Below, piece by piece: positions 29,766-39,053 of a stretch of 64,000 nt of DNA. A model generated the notes under the pieces. That model ran no database searches. It saw nothing but the letters and a program-made list of their open reading frames with translations, and was not told where the DNA came from. Numbering within the stretch: the stretch's first letter is position 1; every line of letters starts with the position of its first letter. This DNA comes from CAZUXY01 sp964624235. GTDB lineage: Bacteria > Spirochaetota > UBA4802 > UBA5368. The position numbers were made by a program, and so were the translations under genes. The stretch is taken from NCBI GenBank assembly GCA_964624235.1, contig CAZUXY010000015.1:11539-75538 (forward strand). The letters run 5' to 3'.

Positions 29766-31322
29766 TCACTTGGTTAGAATGCATTTCCTGGAAGAAATGA
29801 TAACCGAAGGTTCAGGGGCGGCCACCTCTTCTATAAGGGCTTTTTCCATTTCCCCGGTGTTTTTCGGGTCGATCTTGCGCACCCTTTTAACCCCTACGGC
29901 CCTGGCCAGCATTTCCAGGTCGAGTTCGTGTGTTTCTTCCCCGCTCAGCGTACGTCCGGTTGCCGGATTGTCCTGGTGGCCCGTCATGGCGGTCACCCGG
30001 TTGTCAAGGATGATAACGGTGCCGGTTCCCTTGTTGTACACCAGATCGATAAGCGGGGTTATTCCCGAATGTATAAAGGTCGACTCGCCGATCACCGCGA
30101 CGGAATTCCTGGCCATCTCATCGCCCCGCGCTTTTTCAAAACCCAGATGCATGCCGATGCTTGCGCCCATGCATCCCTGGCTGTGCATGGCCGAATATGG
30201 GGGCAGCACCGCGAGGGTATAACATCCTATGTCGCCGTTTACCACCAGGTTGAGCTTCTTCAATACTTCAAAAACGAATCCATGAGGGCACCCCTTGCAG
30301 AGTGCGGGCGGCCGACCGGGCAAGGCGGAACTGTATGCGGGTATATCGTTCATCGGTCTTTTTTGGTTCAGGGCCATGTCGACAATCTCAGGGGTAAGCT
30401 CTCCCAGCATGGGTATCACCGCCTTCCCTGTGGTGTTATACCCGAGGCCTCTGACATAATCCTCTATGAACGGATCCAGTTCTTCCACTATATATAGTTC
30501 TTCCACCCTGTCGGCGAACTCCCTGATCTTCGCATCGGGCATGGGCCAGGTGAACCCTATCTTGAGCACAGAATCGTCGGGACAGACCTCTTTCACATAC
30601 TGATAGGCCACACCGTTCGTTATGATCCCCCTTTTGGTGTTTTTCCATTCAATGGTATTGAGGTCTGACTTCTCGGAGTATTCCTTCAGTTTGATCATCT
30701 GTTCTTCGATGAATTTGTGTCGCGGACGCGCATGGGCGGGGATCATGACGTATTTTTTGGGATTACGCTCGAATTTCTTAAGCGGAACTTCCCTGCGATC
30801 ACCCAGTTCCACGATCCCCTGGGAGTGGGCGATACGGGTGGTGATTCTTACGATCACCGGCCGGTCGAATTGTTCGGAAATATCAAAGGCCCTGATGGTC
30901 AACTCCCTGGCTTCCGCGGGGCTTGCAGCTTCGATCATTGGGAGCTTGGCCGCCCGGGCAAAATGCCGGTTGTCCTGCTCATTCTGTGAGCTCCAGGCGC
31001 CTGGGTCGTCGGCGTTGATAATGACAAAACCGCCTGTTACCCCGGTGTATGAGAAGGTGAAAAGCGGATCGGCGGCTACATTCAGTCCCACATGTTTCAT
31101 GGCCGCCAGCGCCCGCGCTCCGGCCACCGAGGCGCCGGCGCATACTTCCAGGGCGACCTTTTCATTAGGGGACCACTGGGATTTTATCACCGGATAATCC
31201 CGTGCGATGCATTCCATTATTTCGGTGCTTGGTGTACCCGGGTAGGAGGCGGCTACATGGCATCCTGCTTCCCACGCCCCGCGTGCAATGGCCTCGTTTC
31301 CTAACAGAACCTTCTTTTGCAT
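29766..31322 (-). CDS. iorA: Indolepyruvate:ferredoxin oxidoreductase, alpha subunit, without C-terminal ferredoxin domain
   Basis: Catalytic subunit with a pyrimidine domain and a thiamine-diphosphate-binding domain. Visible marks are AASYPGTPSTEI near residue 25, ADDPGAWSSQNEQDNR, LCKGCPHGF, GDIGCYTL, and the ThDP motif region GESTFIHSGITPLIDLVYNKG with ILDN. At 518 residues it stops at VIISSRKCILTK, where described IorA proteins go on into a ~80-100-residue two-[4Fe-4S] ferredoxin domain. iorB follows after seven bases, so that domain is absent rather than frameshifted. It starts three bases after the ACT gene. Role: oxidation of aromatic 2-oxoacids from amino-acid fermentation. Confidence 0.92.
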   Translation of the reverse strand: MQKKVLLGNEAIARGAWEAGCHVAASYPGTPSTEIMECIARDYPVIKSQWSPNEKVALEVCAGASVAGARALAAMKHVGLNVAADPLFTFSYTGVTGGFVIINADDPGAWSSQNEQDNRHFARAAKLPMIEAASPAEARELTIRAFDISEQFDRPVIVRITTRIAHSQGIVELGDRREVPLKKFERNPKKYVMIPAHARPRHKFIEEQMIKLKEYSEKSDLNTIEWKNTKRGIITNGVAYQYVKEVCPDDSVLKIGFTWPMPDAKIREFADRVEELYIVEELDPFIEDYVRGLGYNTTGKAVIPMLGELTPEIVDMALNQKRPMNDIPAYSSALPGRPPALCKGCPHGFVFEVLKKLNLVVNGDIGCYTLAVLPPYSAMHSQGCMGASIGMHLGFEKARGDEMARNSVAVIGESTFIHSGITPLIDLVYNKGTGTVIILDNRVTAMTGHQDNPATGRTLSGEETHELDLEMLARAVGVKRVRKIDPKNTGEMEKALIEEVAAPEPSVIISSRKCILTK

Positions 31323-31325
31323 CCG

Positions 31326-31757
31326 TTACGCTCCGAGGATGTCGATTTTTTTGACTATCTTATACCCTTCAGAGGAGAGGGCTTTTTTGGCCTGTTCAAT
31401 GTTGTCAAATCTAAATATCATGACCGCTTTGTCACCTCTTTTTTCCGTGAATGCGTACATGTACTCTATGTTGAGTTTGTGTTTGCCGAAAGAATCCAGG
31501 GCCTTTTCCAGAGATCCCGGTACATCTTCGAGTTCAATAGCCAGAACGTCAGTAACCGAACAGGTGAAATGCTGTTCTCTCAGGGCGCGTACCGCTTCGT
31601 CGGGATTGTTCACGATCATACGAACTATGCCGAAATCGGCAACCTCGGCTATGGTCAGGGTGAGAATGTTGATATTCTTTTCAGAAAGTACTCTCAGCGC
31701 GTTTTGCAGACGGCCCGGTTTGTTTTCGAGGAAGAGGGATAGTTGTGTAACGTTCAT
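31326..31757 (-). CDS. Tandem ACT-domain protein
   Basis: A 143-residue protein made of two ACT ligand-binding domains. The first is QLSLFLENKPGRLQNALRVL, then INILTLTIAE; the second is VLAIELEDVPGSLEKALDSF, then LNIEYMYAF. ACT pairs usually bind amino acids. In this setting, between paaK and iorA, it is a likely allosteric sensor of an aromatic amino acid or aryl metabolite for the pathway. Proteins of this type recur beside paaK in anaerobes. It has no DNA-binding or catalytic part. Confidence 0.9.
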   Translation of the reverse strand: MNVTQLSLFLENKPGRLQNALRVLSEKNINILTLTIAEVADFGIVRMIVNNPDEAVRALREQHFTCSVTDVLAIELEDVPGSLEKALDSFGKHKLNIEYMYAFTEKRGDKAVMIFRFDNIEQAKKALSSEGYKIVKKIDILGA

Positions 31758-31900
31758 GGGTGCCTCCCATTGTGATGTATTTTCTCCCGTATGGAATCAA
31801 ATCCGCGTAATACGGGAAGATGCCTCATTATTCCGGTAATATGGTATATGTCGTGTGTCTTATGCTTTCTCCCATCAATTAAACTTGCGTGTGGATGAAG

Positions 31901-33202
31901 CTAGAGTTTTCTTTTATCGACCACCCTGACGGCCTTTCCTTCACTGCGGGCTATGGAGCGTGGTTCTACCAGGGTTATCTTGGCCGATATCCCCAGCACG
32001 CTCTGCATGCGCTGGCGGATGCGGTTTGAAAGATCGGTAAGGACCTTGATTTCATCTGAGAAGATTTTTTCGGTCACCTCTACCATGATCTCGATGTCGT
32101 CCAGTGCTCCCTTGCGGTCAACGATGATCTGGTAATGGGGCTCGGTGCCTTCTGTTTCCATAAGCACCGCTTCGATCTGCGAAGGGAACACGTTCACGCC
32201 GCGGATTATGAGCATATCGTCTGACCGGCCGGTGACCTTCTCCATTTTAACCAGTGATCTTCCGCATTTGCAGTTATCGTAGTATATACGGGTAATGTCC
32301 CTGGAACGGTAGCGTATGACCGGACATGCCTCTTTGGTGAGGGAGGTATAGACTATTTCGCCTTTTTCCCCCTCCGGCAGAATCTCTCCTGTTTCAGGAT
32401 TGATGATCTCTACATAAAAGTGGTCTTCGAATACGTGCAACCCGGATTTTTCGCTGCATTCGCAGGAAACGCCCGGACCGATGACCTCGCTGAGGCCGTA
32501 AATGTCATACGCGTCGATTCCCAGACGCGATTCGATTTCCTTTCTCATCTGCTCTGTCCAGGGTTCCGCCCCGAAGATTCCCGCCCTGAGCTTTGTTTTT
32601 CTTATATCGTAATCGGGACGCTTTTTTTCTATATAATCGGCGACGTTTATCGCGTAAGAGGGAGTACAGGCCAGCATGGTGGTGCCGAAGTCCTTGATCA
32701 GCATCAGTTGACGTTCTGTGTTTCCTCCCGATATGGGGACTACCGTGGCGCCGATCTTTTCGGCTCCGTAATGAACACCGAGACCCCCGGTAAAAAGGCC
32801 GTAGCCGTATGCCACCTGAACAATGCTTTTTTCACTGCCGCCGGCACAGGCGATGGTCCTGGCCATGACCTCGGCCCAGACATCCAGGTCTTTCCTGGTG
32901 TAACCCACTACAGTCGCATTACCGGTGGTTCCCGAAGAGGAATGAATACGCACCACTTTGTCCATGGGCACAGCAAAGAGACCGAAGGGGTAATTATCGC
33001 GCATGTTCTGCTTCATCAGAAAAGGGACATGTTTCAGGTCGTCCAGGCTTTTAAACCGGTCGGGTGTAAAGCCCGCCTTGTCGAAGGACTGTCGGTAGAA
33101 CGGGACGTTATTGTATGCGTGGGAAATCGACCATTTGAGGCGCTCAAGCTGATGTTCCCTCAGTTTGTTCAACGGCATTGACTCGTATTCACGGTTAAAC
33201 AT
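31901..33202 (-). CDS. paaK: Phenylacetate-CoA ligase
   Basis: AMP-forming ligase that makes phenylacetyl-CoA (or a related aryl-acetyl-CoA) from the acid, ATP and CoA; beside iorAB it may also run towards ATP formation. The 433 residues carry the adenylation core IHSSSGTTGNATVVGYT, YGLFTGGLGVHYG, IYGLSEVIGPGVS, RYRSRDITR and the hinge GRSDDMLIIRGVNVFPSQIE. The ATG at 33202 (MFNREYES) has GAGG upstream and is preferred to an in-frame start eight codons earlier. It heads a probable operon with the ACT gene, iorA, iorB and a lipoprotein gene. Confidence 0.94.
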   Translation of the reverse strand: MFNREYESMPLNKLREHQLERLKWSISHAYNNVPFYRQSFDKAGFTPDRFKSLDDLKHVPFLMKQNMRDNYPFGLFAVPMDKVVRIHSSSGTTGNATVVGYTRKDLDVWAEVMARTIACAGGSEKSIVQVAYGYGLFTGGLGVHYGAEKIGATVVPISGGNTERQLMLIKDFGTTMLACTPSYAINVADYIEKKRPDYDIRKTKLRAGIFGAEPWTEQMRKEIESRLGIDAYDIYGLSEVIGPGVSCECSEKSGLHVFEDHFYVEIINPETGEILPEGEKGEIVYTSLTKEACPVIRYRSRDITRIYYDNCKCGRSLVKMEKVTGRSDDMLIIRGVNVFPSQIEAVLMETEGTEPHYQIIVDRKGALDDIEIMVEVTEKIFSDEIKVLTDLSNRIRQRMQSVLGISAKITLVEPRSIARSEGKAVRVVDKRKL

Positions 33203-33608
33203 GCTGTTACCTCGCTGTTTGTTCACCTGACATAATGCGTCCAGGGCATAGTTAGAAAGCCGCCTCGCCGGTGTGGGTTTGACGGTGAGCCGATGGAGTG
33301 ATGTAAATTAGAGGCGATTTTCATTTTTGTCAACATAAAGTGTTTTTTCAAGATAAAAATATTACTACATATCCTTCATTTTGCAGTCGGCTAAAATTTC
33401 ATGTATGAAGAGGAAAAACCGGAACCCAAAGGAAGGGTACCGTTGATCGAAAACTGGGGAAAAATACCGCAAGCTGATATATAATATTTTATAATAATTT
33501 TTCATTGAAATAACTAATGTCTTTGTTAAATATGTTATCAGCCTGCGTGCATCATCAGTTCGGTTAAGAAACCGAAAACAAAATTCCGATCGATAGGGTC
33601 GCCCTACT
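33203..33608. other. Divergent intergenic region, no gene seen
   Basis: About 400 bases, AT-rich in the centre, between paaK and the divergent ACD subunit gene. It presumably holds both promoters. I found no convincing open frame, RNA or long palindrome. Confidence 0.5.
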
Positions 33609-34988
33609 ATGGACAGCTTTTTTAATCCTGAATCTATTGTTATAATCGGTGCGTCAAATTCTCCTTTTAATCTTGGGGGCACCATTGCTCAGTTTCTCAG
33701 TTATCTGAATTTCCGGGGGATGAGCTACGTAGTCAACACTCGGGGAGAAGATGTGCATGGAGCCAGGGGCTACTCCTCGGTCCCGGAACTTCCAGATATG
33801 ATCGACCTTGCGGTTATTATCGCACCGGCGCATACCGTTCCCCGGCTTGTCAGGGAGTGTGGTGAGAAAGGTATAAGGAATATCATCATTGAGACGGCCG
33901 AATTCGCGGAAACAGGTGAGCACGGGTCGCGGCTTCAGGATGAAATAAATGAATACACGCGGGAATTCGGCATACGTTTTATGGGACCCAACTGTCTCGG
34001 CACCCTTAATGCACATGAACGTTTCAGTTCTTTCTTCGGTTTTGTTCCCGGTATGTACGATGAGGTTTTCGACAGGCCGGGTACCATATCCTATGTTATA
34101 CAGAGCGGCGGGGTCGGGGTTCTTATCATGGATTCATTCCGCCGGGATGTGACAAACGTAAATAAAATGGTAAGCATCGGCAACAAAGAGGATATCGACG
34201 AGTCGGACCTTATTAGATATTTCAACACAGACAATACCGAGGTGATCGGTCTCTACCTGGAAAACATCCGGGACGGGCGTAAATTCATTGAGACCGCTAG
34301 GAACGTACAAAAACCGGTTTTATTGTTCAAGGTAGGGCGCACCGGCGAAGGGGCACGTGCGGCCATGTCCCACACTGCGGGTATGGCCAACAATGACGTC
34401 ATTCTTGACAACGCCTGCAGGCAGGCGGGTATAATCAGGCTGCGTTCGGTCAGCGAGCTATTCAGCATTCCAAAGATTTTCACCCATATGCCCCTCCTGA
34501 AGGGTGACCGGATCGCCGTGTTCACCAATTCCGGCGCATTCGGCGGCATTTCGGCCGACCTTATTATGGAATCGGGACTTTCGATGGCGTCGCTTTCACC
34601 GGAAATCCGTGAGAAACTGCGCAATACAGGTAAACTCTATAACGTAGGGAATCCGATCGACCTGGGACCGACCCTCTCGAAGGAAACCTTCCTTGAGATC
34701 TATTCTATTCTGTTGTCATCGGACGAGGTGGACGGACTGCTGGCGGTTCCCAACATCTGGCAGAAAGTGGTGATCGAAGGCATAATTGACCTGGTTGATA
34801 TGTGCAGGAAGTATAAAAAGCCGGCGGCCATTTATATCCCCAATGCCGTTGAGAGGATAATTGCGGTACGGAACGAGTTTCAACTTCCCGTTTTTGAATC
34901 ACTTGAAGAAGCGGTACGGGCGCTGTCAGTTTCGTTTGAACATTATCGCGCGCTGAAAAAGAAAGAGATACTGAGTGTTCCTTCTTGA
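33609..34988 (+). CDS. ADP-forming acyl-CoA synthetase, alpha subunit
   Basis: Alpha-type subunit of the NDP-forming acyl-CoA synthetases (acetyl- or aryl-acetyl-CoA synthetase), which make ATP from an acyl-CoA. In 459 residues are a CoA-binding Rossmann domain (SIVIIGASNSPFNLGG), the ligase domain with FMGPNCLGTLN and VIQSGGVGVLI, and the phospho-His loop AMSHTAGMA. A third domain follows, with VFTNSGAFGGISADL and NVGNPIDLGPT. The ATP-grasp beta part is not fused and not nearby. Divergent from the paaK-iorAB operon, it could conserve energy from aryl-acetyl-CoA, which is an inference. Confidence 0.85.
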   Translation: MDSFFNPESIVIIGASNSPFNLGGTIAQFLSYLNFRGMSYVVNTRGEDVHGARGYSSVPELPDMIDLAVIIAPAHTVPRLVRECGEKGIRNIIIETAEFAETGEHGSRLQDEINEYTREFGIRFMGPNCLGTLNAHERFSSFFGFVPGMYDEVFDRPGTISYVIQSGGVGVLIMDSFRRDVTNVNKMVSIGNKEDIDESDLIRYFNTDNTEVIGLYLENIRDGRKFIETARNVQKPVLLFKVGRTGEGARAAMSHTAGMANNDVILDNACRQAGIIRLRSVSELFSIPKIFTHMPLLKGDRIAVFTNSGAFGGISADLIMESGLSMASLSPEIREKLRNTGKLYNVGNPIDLGPTLSKETFLEIYSILLSSDEVDGLLAVPNIWQKVVIEGIIDLVDMCRKYKKPAAIYIPNAVERIIAVRNEFQLPVFESLEEAVRALSVSFEHYRALKKKEILSVPS

Positions 34989-35140
34989 TTGTATTCCCCG
35001 CATTCACCCTTACTACAGTCAGAACCTCCCCTGAAGAACAGCACTGAGACGTAGAAAATTCATATTTGAATTTTTTATTTGAGTGTTTTGTCTTCACCGC
35101 TTAAAATAAATCATCAGGTAATGGTCATGGGAGGTTTTTT

Positions 35141-36835
35141 ATGGTTATTTTAAGAAAACTCACTATCGGCCGCAGGCTTATGGTCATGATTGCACTGTTG
35201 ATTATGCTTATGTGTGGAGGCGGTGTTGTCAGTATTGTGACTTTTATCTTTTCCTATCAATCGACCAAATCCGCTCTGGGGATAATCAATGAAGCAAGAA
35301 AGGCCCAGGTGGTTTTTAAAATACAGGTGCAGGAATGGAAAAACACACTGTTGCGCGGTTATGACCAGGTGATGTATGAAAAATATTTGAAGCAGTTCAA
35401 GGAAAGTTCCGAAGAGGTGCAGAGTATTCTAAAGGGTTTAAGAAAACAGCTTGATTCATCTCCGGAAATGCTGAAGCGAATCGATGTACTTGCAGATTCC
35501 CACCGGGAATTGCTGGAAAAATACCTTCCAGCCCTGGAAAATTATGATCCGGACGATCCCCTGAGTTCGAGAAAAATCGATCAAATGGTAAAGGGTATTG
35601 ATCGTACCCCAACTAAAGAGATGGATGAATTCGTCAAAGAAGCGGAAAAGCTGGCATTGTCCAAAACCAGGGATTTTTTCTATTTAATCGGCATTCTTAC
35701 TACGGCAGGCTTAATATCCGTGCTTCTGCTGGCGATATTTGCCAGTTTTTTCATAACACGCAGCATAGTGGTTCCCTTGCAGGAATTCAAGAGGACCATC
35801 GAGAAAATTTCCGCGGGTGATTTCACCACCAGGCTCGATGTAAACGGTAGAGACGAGCTGTCCAGTCTCGGTAACACGTTCAATACTTTTGTTGACCGTA
35901 TCGGGGATATCGTAAAAGTCATTCGGGATATTTCATTTCAGCTTGCATCCACCTCGGATCAGATGTCGTCCACGACTGCAAACTTTTCCAACAATCTGCA
36001 GAGTCAATCCGCATCGACGGAGGAGATAACCGCCGCAATAGAAGAGCTTGCTTCCAGTATGGAAAATATCTCCAGGGGTTCAGCGGACCAGGCCAACCTT
36101 CTTGAGGAGTTTTCAAAGCGGTTTGAGGATTTGTCCGCCAGGTTGGAGCTTTTGCGAAAGAATTTACAAGCGAGCCTGAGCAATACCGAGGAGATGGCGA
36201 AAAAAGCCATCGGGGGGAGGGATTCGCTCGGTACCATGAACATCAGCATGGATAAAGTGGGGAAGAGCTCTGAAGACGTAATGGGTATCGTCGGTATAAT
36301 CAACGACATTTCAGAGCAGATTAATCTTTTATCCTTAAACGCCGCAATCGAGGCCGCGCGGGCCGGTGAAGCCGGTAGAGGATTTGCCGTAGTTGCCGAT
36401 GAAATCTCAAAGCTTGCCGACCAGACCTCGTCGAGTCTTAAAGAGATCGATGGTCTTATCAAGTTCAACGGCGTGGAAATCGATAAGGGCAGAAAAACAA
36501 TATCCACTTCCATTGACGGAATAATCTCCATAATAGAGGGAATCAATTCGGTTTCAGAAATGATGAAAAACATTTTCAAACAGATGGTGCAGCAGGTTGA
36601 ATTCAATGTCAGTGTAAAAAAGGATGTGGATCTGGTAAAAACCAAAGCGGGAGATATACAATACGCAACAACGGAACAAAAAACAGCCGTCAATGAAATG
36701 GTGAAATCCATTACCGGCATCAGCGATCTTACCCAGTCAAATGCAGCAGGATCCGAGCAACTTACGGGTATAGCCGTGGAAGTCGCAAAATCCGCGGAAA
36801 CCCTAAAGGGGCATATGGAGTTTTTTAGAGTATGA
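35141..36835 (+). CDS. Methyl-accepting chemotaxis protein
   Basis: A 564-residue membrane chemoreceptor that controls CheA. Transmembrane helix 1 is at ~15-40 and helix 2 at ~182-205. Between them lies a ~140-residue helical periplasmic sensor, like a four-helix bundle. A HAMP domain (VVPLQEFKRTIEKISAGDF) spans ~208-260. The signalling hairpin tip is INLLSLNAAIEAARAGEAGRGFAVVADEI near residue 390-420. There is no C-terminal CheR-tethering pentapeptide. GGGAGG precedes the ATG. Its 3' end overlaps the convergent GDPD gene by 11 bases. The ligand is unknown. Confidence 0.93.
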   Translation: MVILRKLTIGRRLMVMIALLIMLMCGGGVVSIVTFIFSYQSTKSALGIINEARKAQVVFKIQVQEWKNTLLRGYDQVMYEKYLKQFKESSEEVQSILKGLRKQLDSSPEMLKRIDVLADSHRELLEKYLPALENYDPDDPLSSRKIDQMVKGIDRTPTKEMDEFVKEAEKLALSKTRDFFYLIGILTTAGLISVLLLAIFASFFITRSIVVPLQEFKRTIEKISAGDFTTRLDVNGRDELSSLGNTFNTFVDRIGDIVKVIRDISFQLASTSDQMSSTTANFSNNLQSQSASTEEITAAIEELASSMENISRGSADQANLLEEFSKRFEDLSARLELLRKNLQASLSNTEEMAKKAIGGRDSLGTMNISMDKVGKSSEDVMGIVGIINDISEQINLLSLNAAIEAARAGEAGRGFAVVADEISKLADQTSSSLKEIDGLIKFNGVEIDKGRKTISTSIDGIISIIEGINSVSEMMKNIFKQMVQQVEFNVSVKKDVDLVKTKAGDIQYATTEQKTAVNEMVKSITGISDLTQSNAAGSEQLTGIAVEVAKSAETLKGHMEFFRV

Positions 36836-37631
36836 TGGTACTCTTGTTCTCTTCGATGACCTTTAACAGTATATCAGGATGGTTGGTAAAGATCCCGCTT
36901 ACCCCAAGACCGATAAAACGCTTCATCTGGGAGGCCTCGTTGACCGTATAGATGTTAACAGGTATACCGGCGTTTTTGCAGTCGGCTATCCATTTCGGCG
37001 TAAGTTCTTTTCTGGAACAGTTGAATGCGTCGGCCTTAAGATGCTCCACGATGTGGGAGGGCATCAGTTTACTATGGAAATAACGGTCATCATACAGGAC
37101 CGCCGCCGGAATATCGGGATCGATTATTTTCAGGTTTAGCAGGGCCCGGGGGTCGAAGCTCGAAAAAACCACATGTTCCTGCATGCCGAAATAATACACC
37201 AATTCCATACACTTTTCCTCAATGCCGCCGTTGACCAGATCCATTACGGCGCCTGATTTGATCTCGATGTTCAGGGCGATGGTGTTGTTACAGAGCGAGA
37301 GCACTTCCTCAAGAGTGGGGATTTTTTCCCCTTTAAACCCTTTTTTAATATAGCCGACATCGAATTTCTTCAGCTCGGCCAGTGTATAATGGGCGACCCT
37401 CCCCCTGCCGCCGGTAAGCCGTGAAAGCTTCTCGTTGTGGATTACAACGGGGACGCCGTCGCGACTGAGCAGTACGTCGATTTCCACCATGTCGGCGCCC
37501 ATTTCAATAGCGCCCTCGATGGAGATAAGGGTGTTTTCAGGATAATAGGCTGAAGCGCCGCGATGCGCTATCACGGTGAAAGTATCATTCTCTTTTTTGT
37601 TGTATTTCAGCAGGTGGTAAGGTGTTCCCAT
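36825..37631 (-). CDS. Glycerophosphodiester phosphodiesterase
   Basis: Hydrolyses glycerophosphodiesters to glycerol-3-phosphate and an alcohol, for lipid turnover. In 268 residues the fold shows IAHRGASAYYPENT (catalytic His-Arg), MVEIDVLLSRDGVPVVIH and a C-terminal VNIYTVNEASQMKRFIGLGVSG. The usual HD dipeptide after VVIH reads HN, a minor change. No signal peptide is present, so it is the cytoplasmic UgpQ-like type. It overlaps the convergent chemoreceptor gene by 11 bases. Confidence 0.9.
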   Translation of the reverse strand: MGTPYHLLKYNKKENDTFTVIAHRGASAYYPENTLISIEGAIEMGADMVEIDVLLSRDGVPVVIHNEKLSRLTGGRGRVAHYTLAELKKFDVGYIKKGFKGEKIPTLEEVLSLCNNTIALNIEIKSGAVMDLVNGGIEEKCMELVYYFGMQEHVVFSSFDPRALLNLKIIDPDIPAAVLYDDRYFHSKLMPSHIVEHLKADAFNCSRKELTPKWIADCKNAGIPVNIYTVNEASQMKRFIGLGVSGIFTNHPDILLKVIEENKSTIIL

Positions 37632-37827
37632 GACGGCACCTGTGGTGATTTATTTACCGTATGTGAATATAACGGCCTGTACGGGCGTATGCTCTCCAGC
37701 AGTATATCTGTGCTGCCGTAAAGTAGATTTCTTATTGAAGATAGAATAAATTATTGTCTCACATAGGCCCCGGCGCTAGTATTGTCAAGTTATTCATGTT
37801 ACCCATGAACTAAAATGTGGTGGCTTT

Positions 37828-38331
37828 ATGTCGACAGCAGACAGGATTATCAGGGCACTTGGATTGAAACCACACCCGGAAGGTGGGTATTACCGTGAAA
37901 CCTATCGTTCTGAAGAAACGATTGCAGCAAGTAACCTGCCGCCGCGGTATGAAGGACCGAGAGTATACTCGACAGCGATATATTTTATGCTCACTTCTGG
38001 AAATTTCTCCTGTATACACAGGATTAAAAGCGATGAAATTTTTCATTTTTACCTTGGTGACCCCGTCGAAATGCTGGTGCTCAACCCTAACGGGAGTGGT
38101 TATACAATCAAACTGGGGCCCGACATCGGTGATGGGATGCTGCCTCAGGTAGTGGTGCCGGCCGGGGTCTGGCAGGGTTTGGTGCTTTCCGAGGGCGGGT
38201 CCTTCGCCCTTCTGGGAACTACCGTCTCTCCTGGTTTTGATTTCGCCGATTTTGAGATCGGTATAAGGAAAGATCTGGTTTCATCATATCCCCACTACAG
38301 TGATATCATCATCAGGCTTACGCGACAATGA
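37828..38331 (+). CDS. Cupin_5 (DUF985) family protein
   Basis: A 167-residue single-domain cupin. Family marks are LKPHPEGGYYRETYRS, STAIYFMLTSGNFSCIHRIKSDEIFHFYLGDP, and PAGVWQGLVLSEGGSFALLGTTVSPGFDF. The His and Glu of HRIKSDE could bind a metal. The substrate is not known for the family. It lies 22 bases before the phosphatase gene and is probably co-transcribed with it. Confidence 0.9.
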   Translation: MSTADRIIRALGLKPHPEGGYYRETYRSEETIAASNLPPRYEGPRVYSTAIYFMLTSGNFSCIHRIKSDEIFHFYLGDPVEMLVLNPNGSGYTIKLGPDIGDGMLPQVVVPAGVWQGLVLSEGGSFALLGTTVSPGFDFADFEIGIRKDLVSSYPHYSDIIIRLTRQ

Positions 38332-38353
38332 TACACGGAACCGGGAGCGGTAC

Positions 38354-39025
38354 ATGAAAAACTCTGATATGAAATTCAGGGCGGTTATTTTTGATTTTGA
38401 CGGTACACTGGTCGATTCACTTCAGGATATAGCCGATGCCATGAACACGGCGCTGTCGGCCCTGGGTTTGGACGTTATTGCATTGGATGATTATCGTTAT
38501 AATATCGGTTATGGTGTGGAGAACCTTGCGCGGCGGCTCGTGCCGAAAGAGAAAGCCACCGAGGAGGTCCTTGCCGAGTGTGTAAGGCTTATGAGACTGG
38601 AATATGCCCAATGCTGGAACCGCACGACCAAACCGTATCCCGGAATCATGGAACTCCTTGATGCACTGAGGGAAAGGTGCGTTAAAACGGCGGTGCTTTC
38701 GAATAAGGATCATGATTTCATACGGCGGATGACGGATTATTTCTTCAAGGGACATGATTTCGATTCCGTGCAGGGGGCGCTTCCATCATTTCCGAAAAAA
38801 CCGGATCCCTCACTCGCATTGCGCGTCGCCGGAGTGCTTGCTGAGAAAAACGAACACATCATTCTTGCCGGGGACACCCGCACCGACATGGAAACCGCTG
38901 TGGCAGCGGATATGTATCCCTTAGGATGCCTGTGGGGGTACAGGGATGAAGAAGAACTCAGGTCCTTCGGTGCGCGTATGATCATATCATCGCCGGGTGA
39001 ACTTATGCGTTTATTCACGGATTGA
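38354..39025 (+). CDS. gph: HAD-family phosphoglycolate phosphatase-like hydrolase
   Basis: A 223-residue haloacid-dehalogenase phosphatase, nearest to phosphoglycolate phosphatase, which removes 2-phosphoglycolate. Motif I is FDFDGTLVDS (nucleophile Asp), motif II VLSNKDH, and motif IV GDTRTDMETA. A helical cap (DIADAMNTALSALGLDV...) follows motif I. The ATG at 38354, with GGGAG upstream, is chosen over an upstream start inside the cupin gene. The substrate is inferred from family resemblance only. Confidence 0.82.
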   Translation: MKNSDMKFRAVIFDFDGTLVDSLQDIADAMNTALSALGLDVIALDDYRYNIGYGVENLARRLVPKEKATEEVLAECVRLMRLEYAQCWNRTTKPYPGIMELLDALRERCVKTAVLSNKDHDFIRRMTDYFFKGHDFDSVQGALPSFPKKPDPSLALRVAGVLAEKNEHIILAGDTRTDMETAVAADMYPLGCLWGYRDEEELRSFGARMIISSPGELMRLFTD

Positions 39026-39053
39026 TCTGAATGTGCTGAATCCGTGGCCGGTG

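Noticed and set aside
35050..35080. Small inverted repeat AAATTCA/TGAATTT before the chemoreceptor gene
   Set aside because: AT-only stem with a short loop in AT-rich DNA, too weak to call a terminator.
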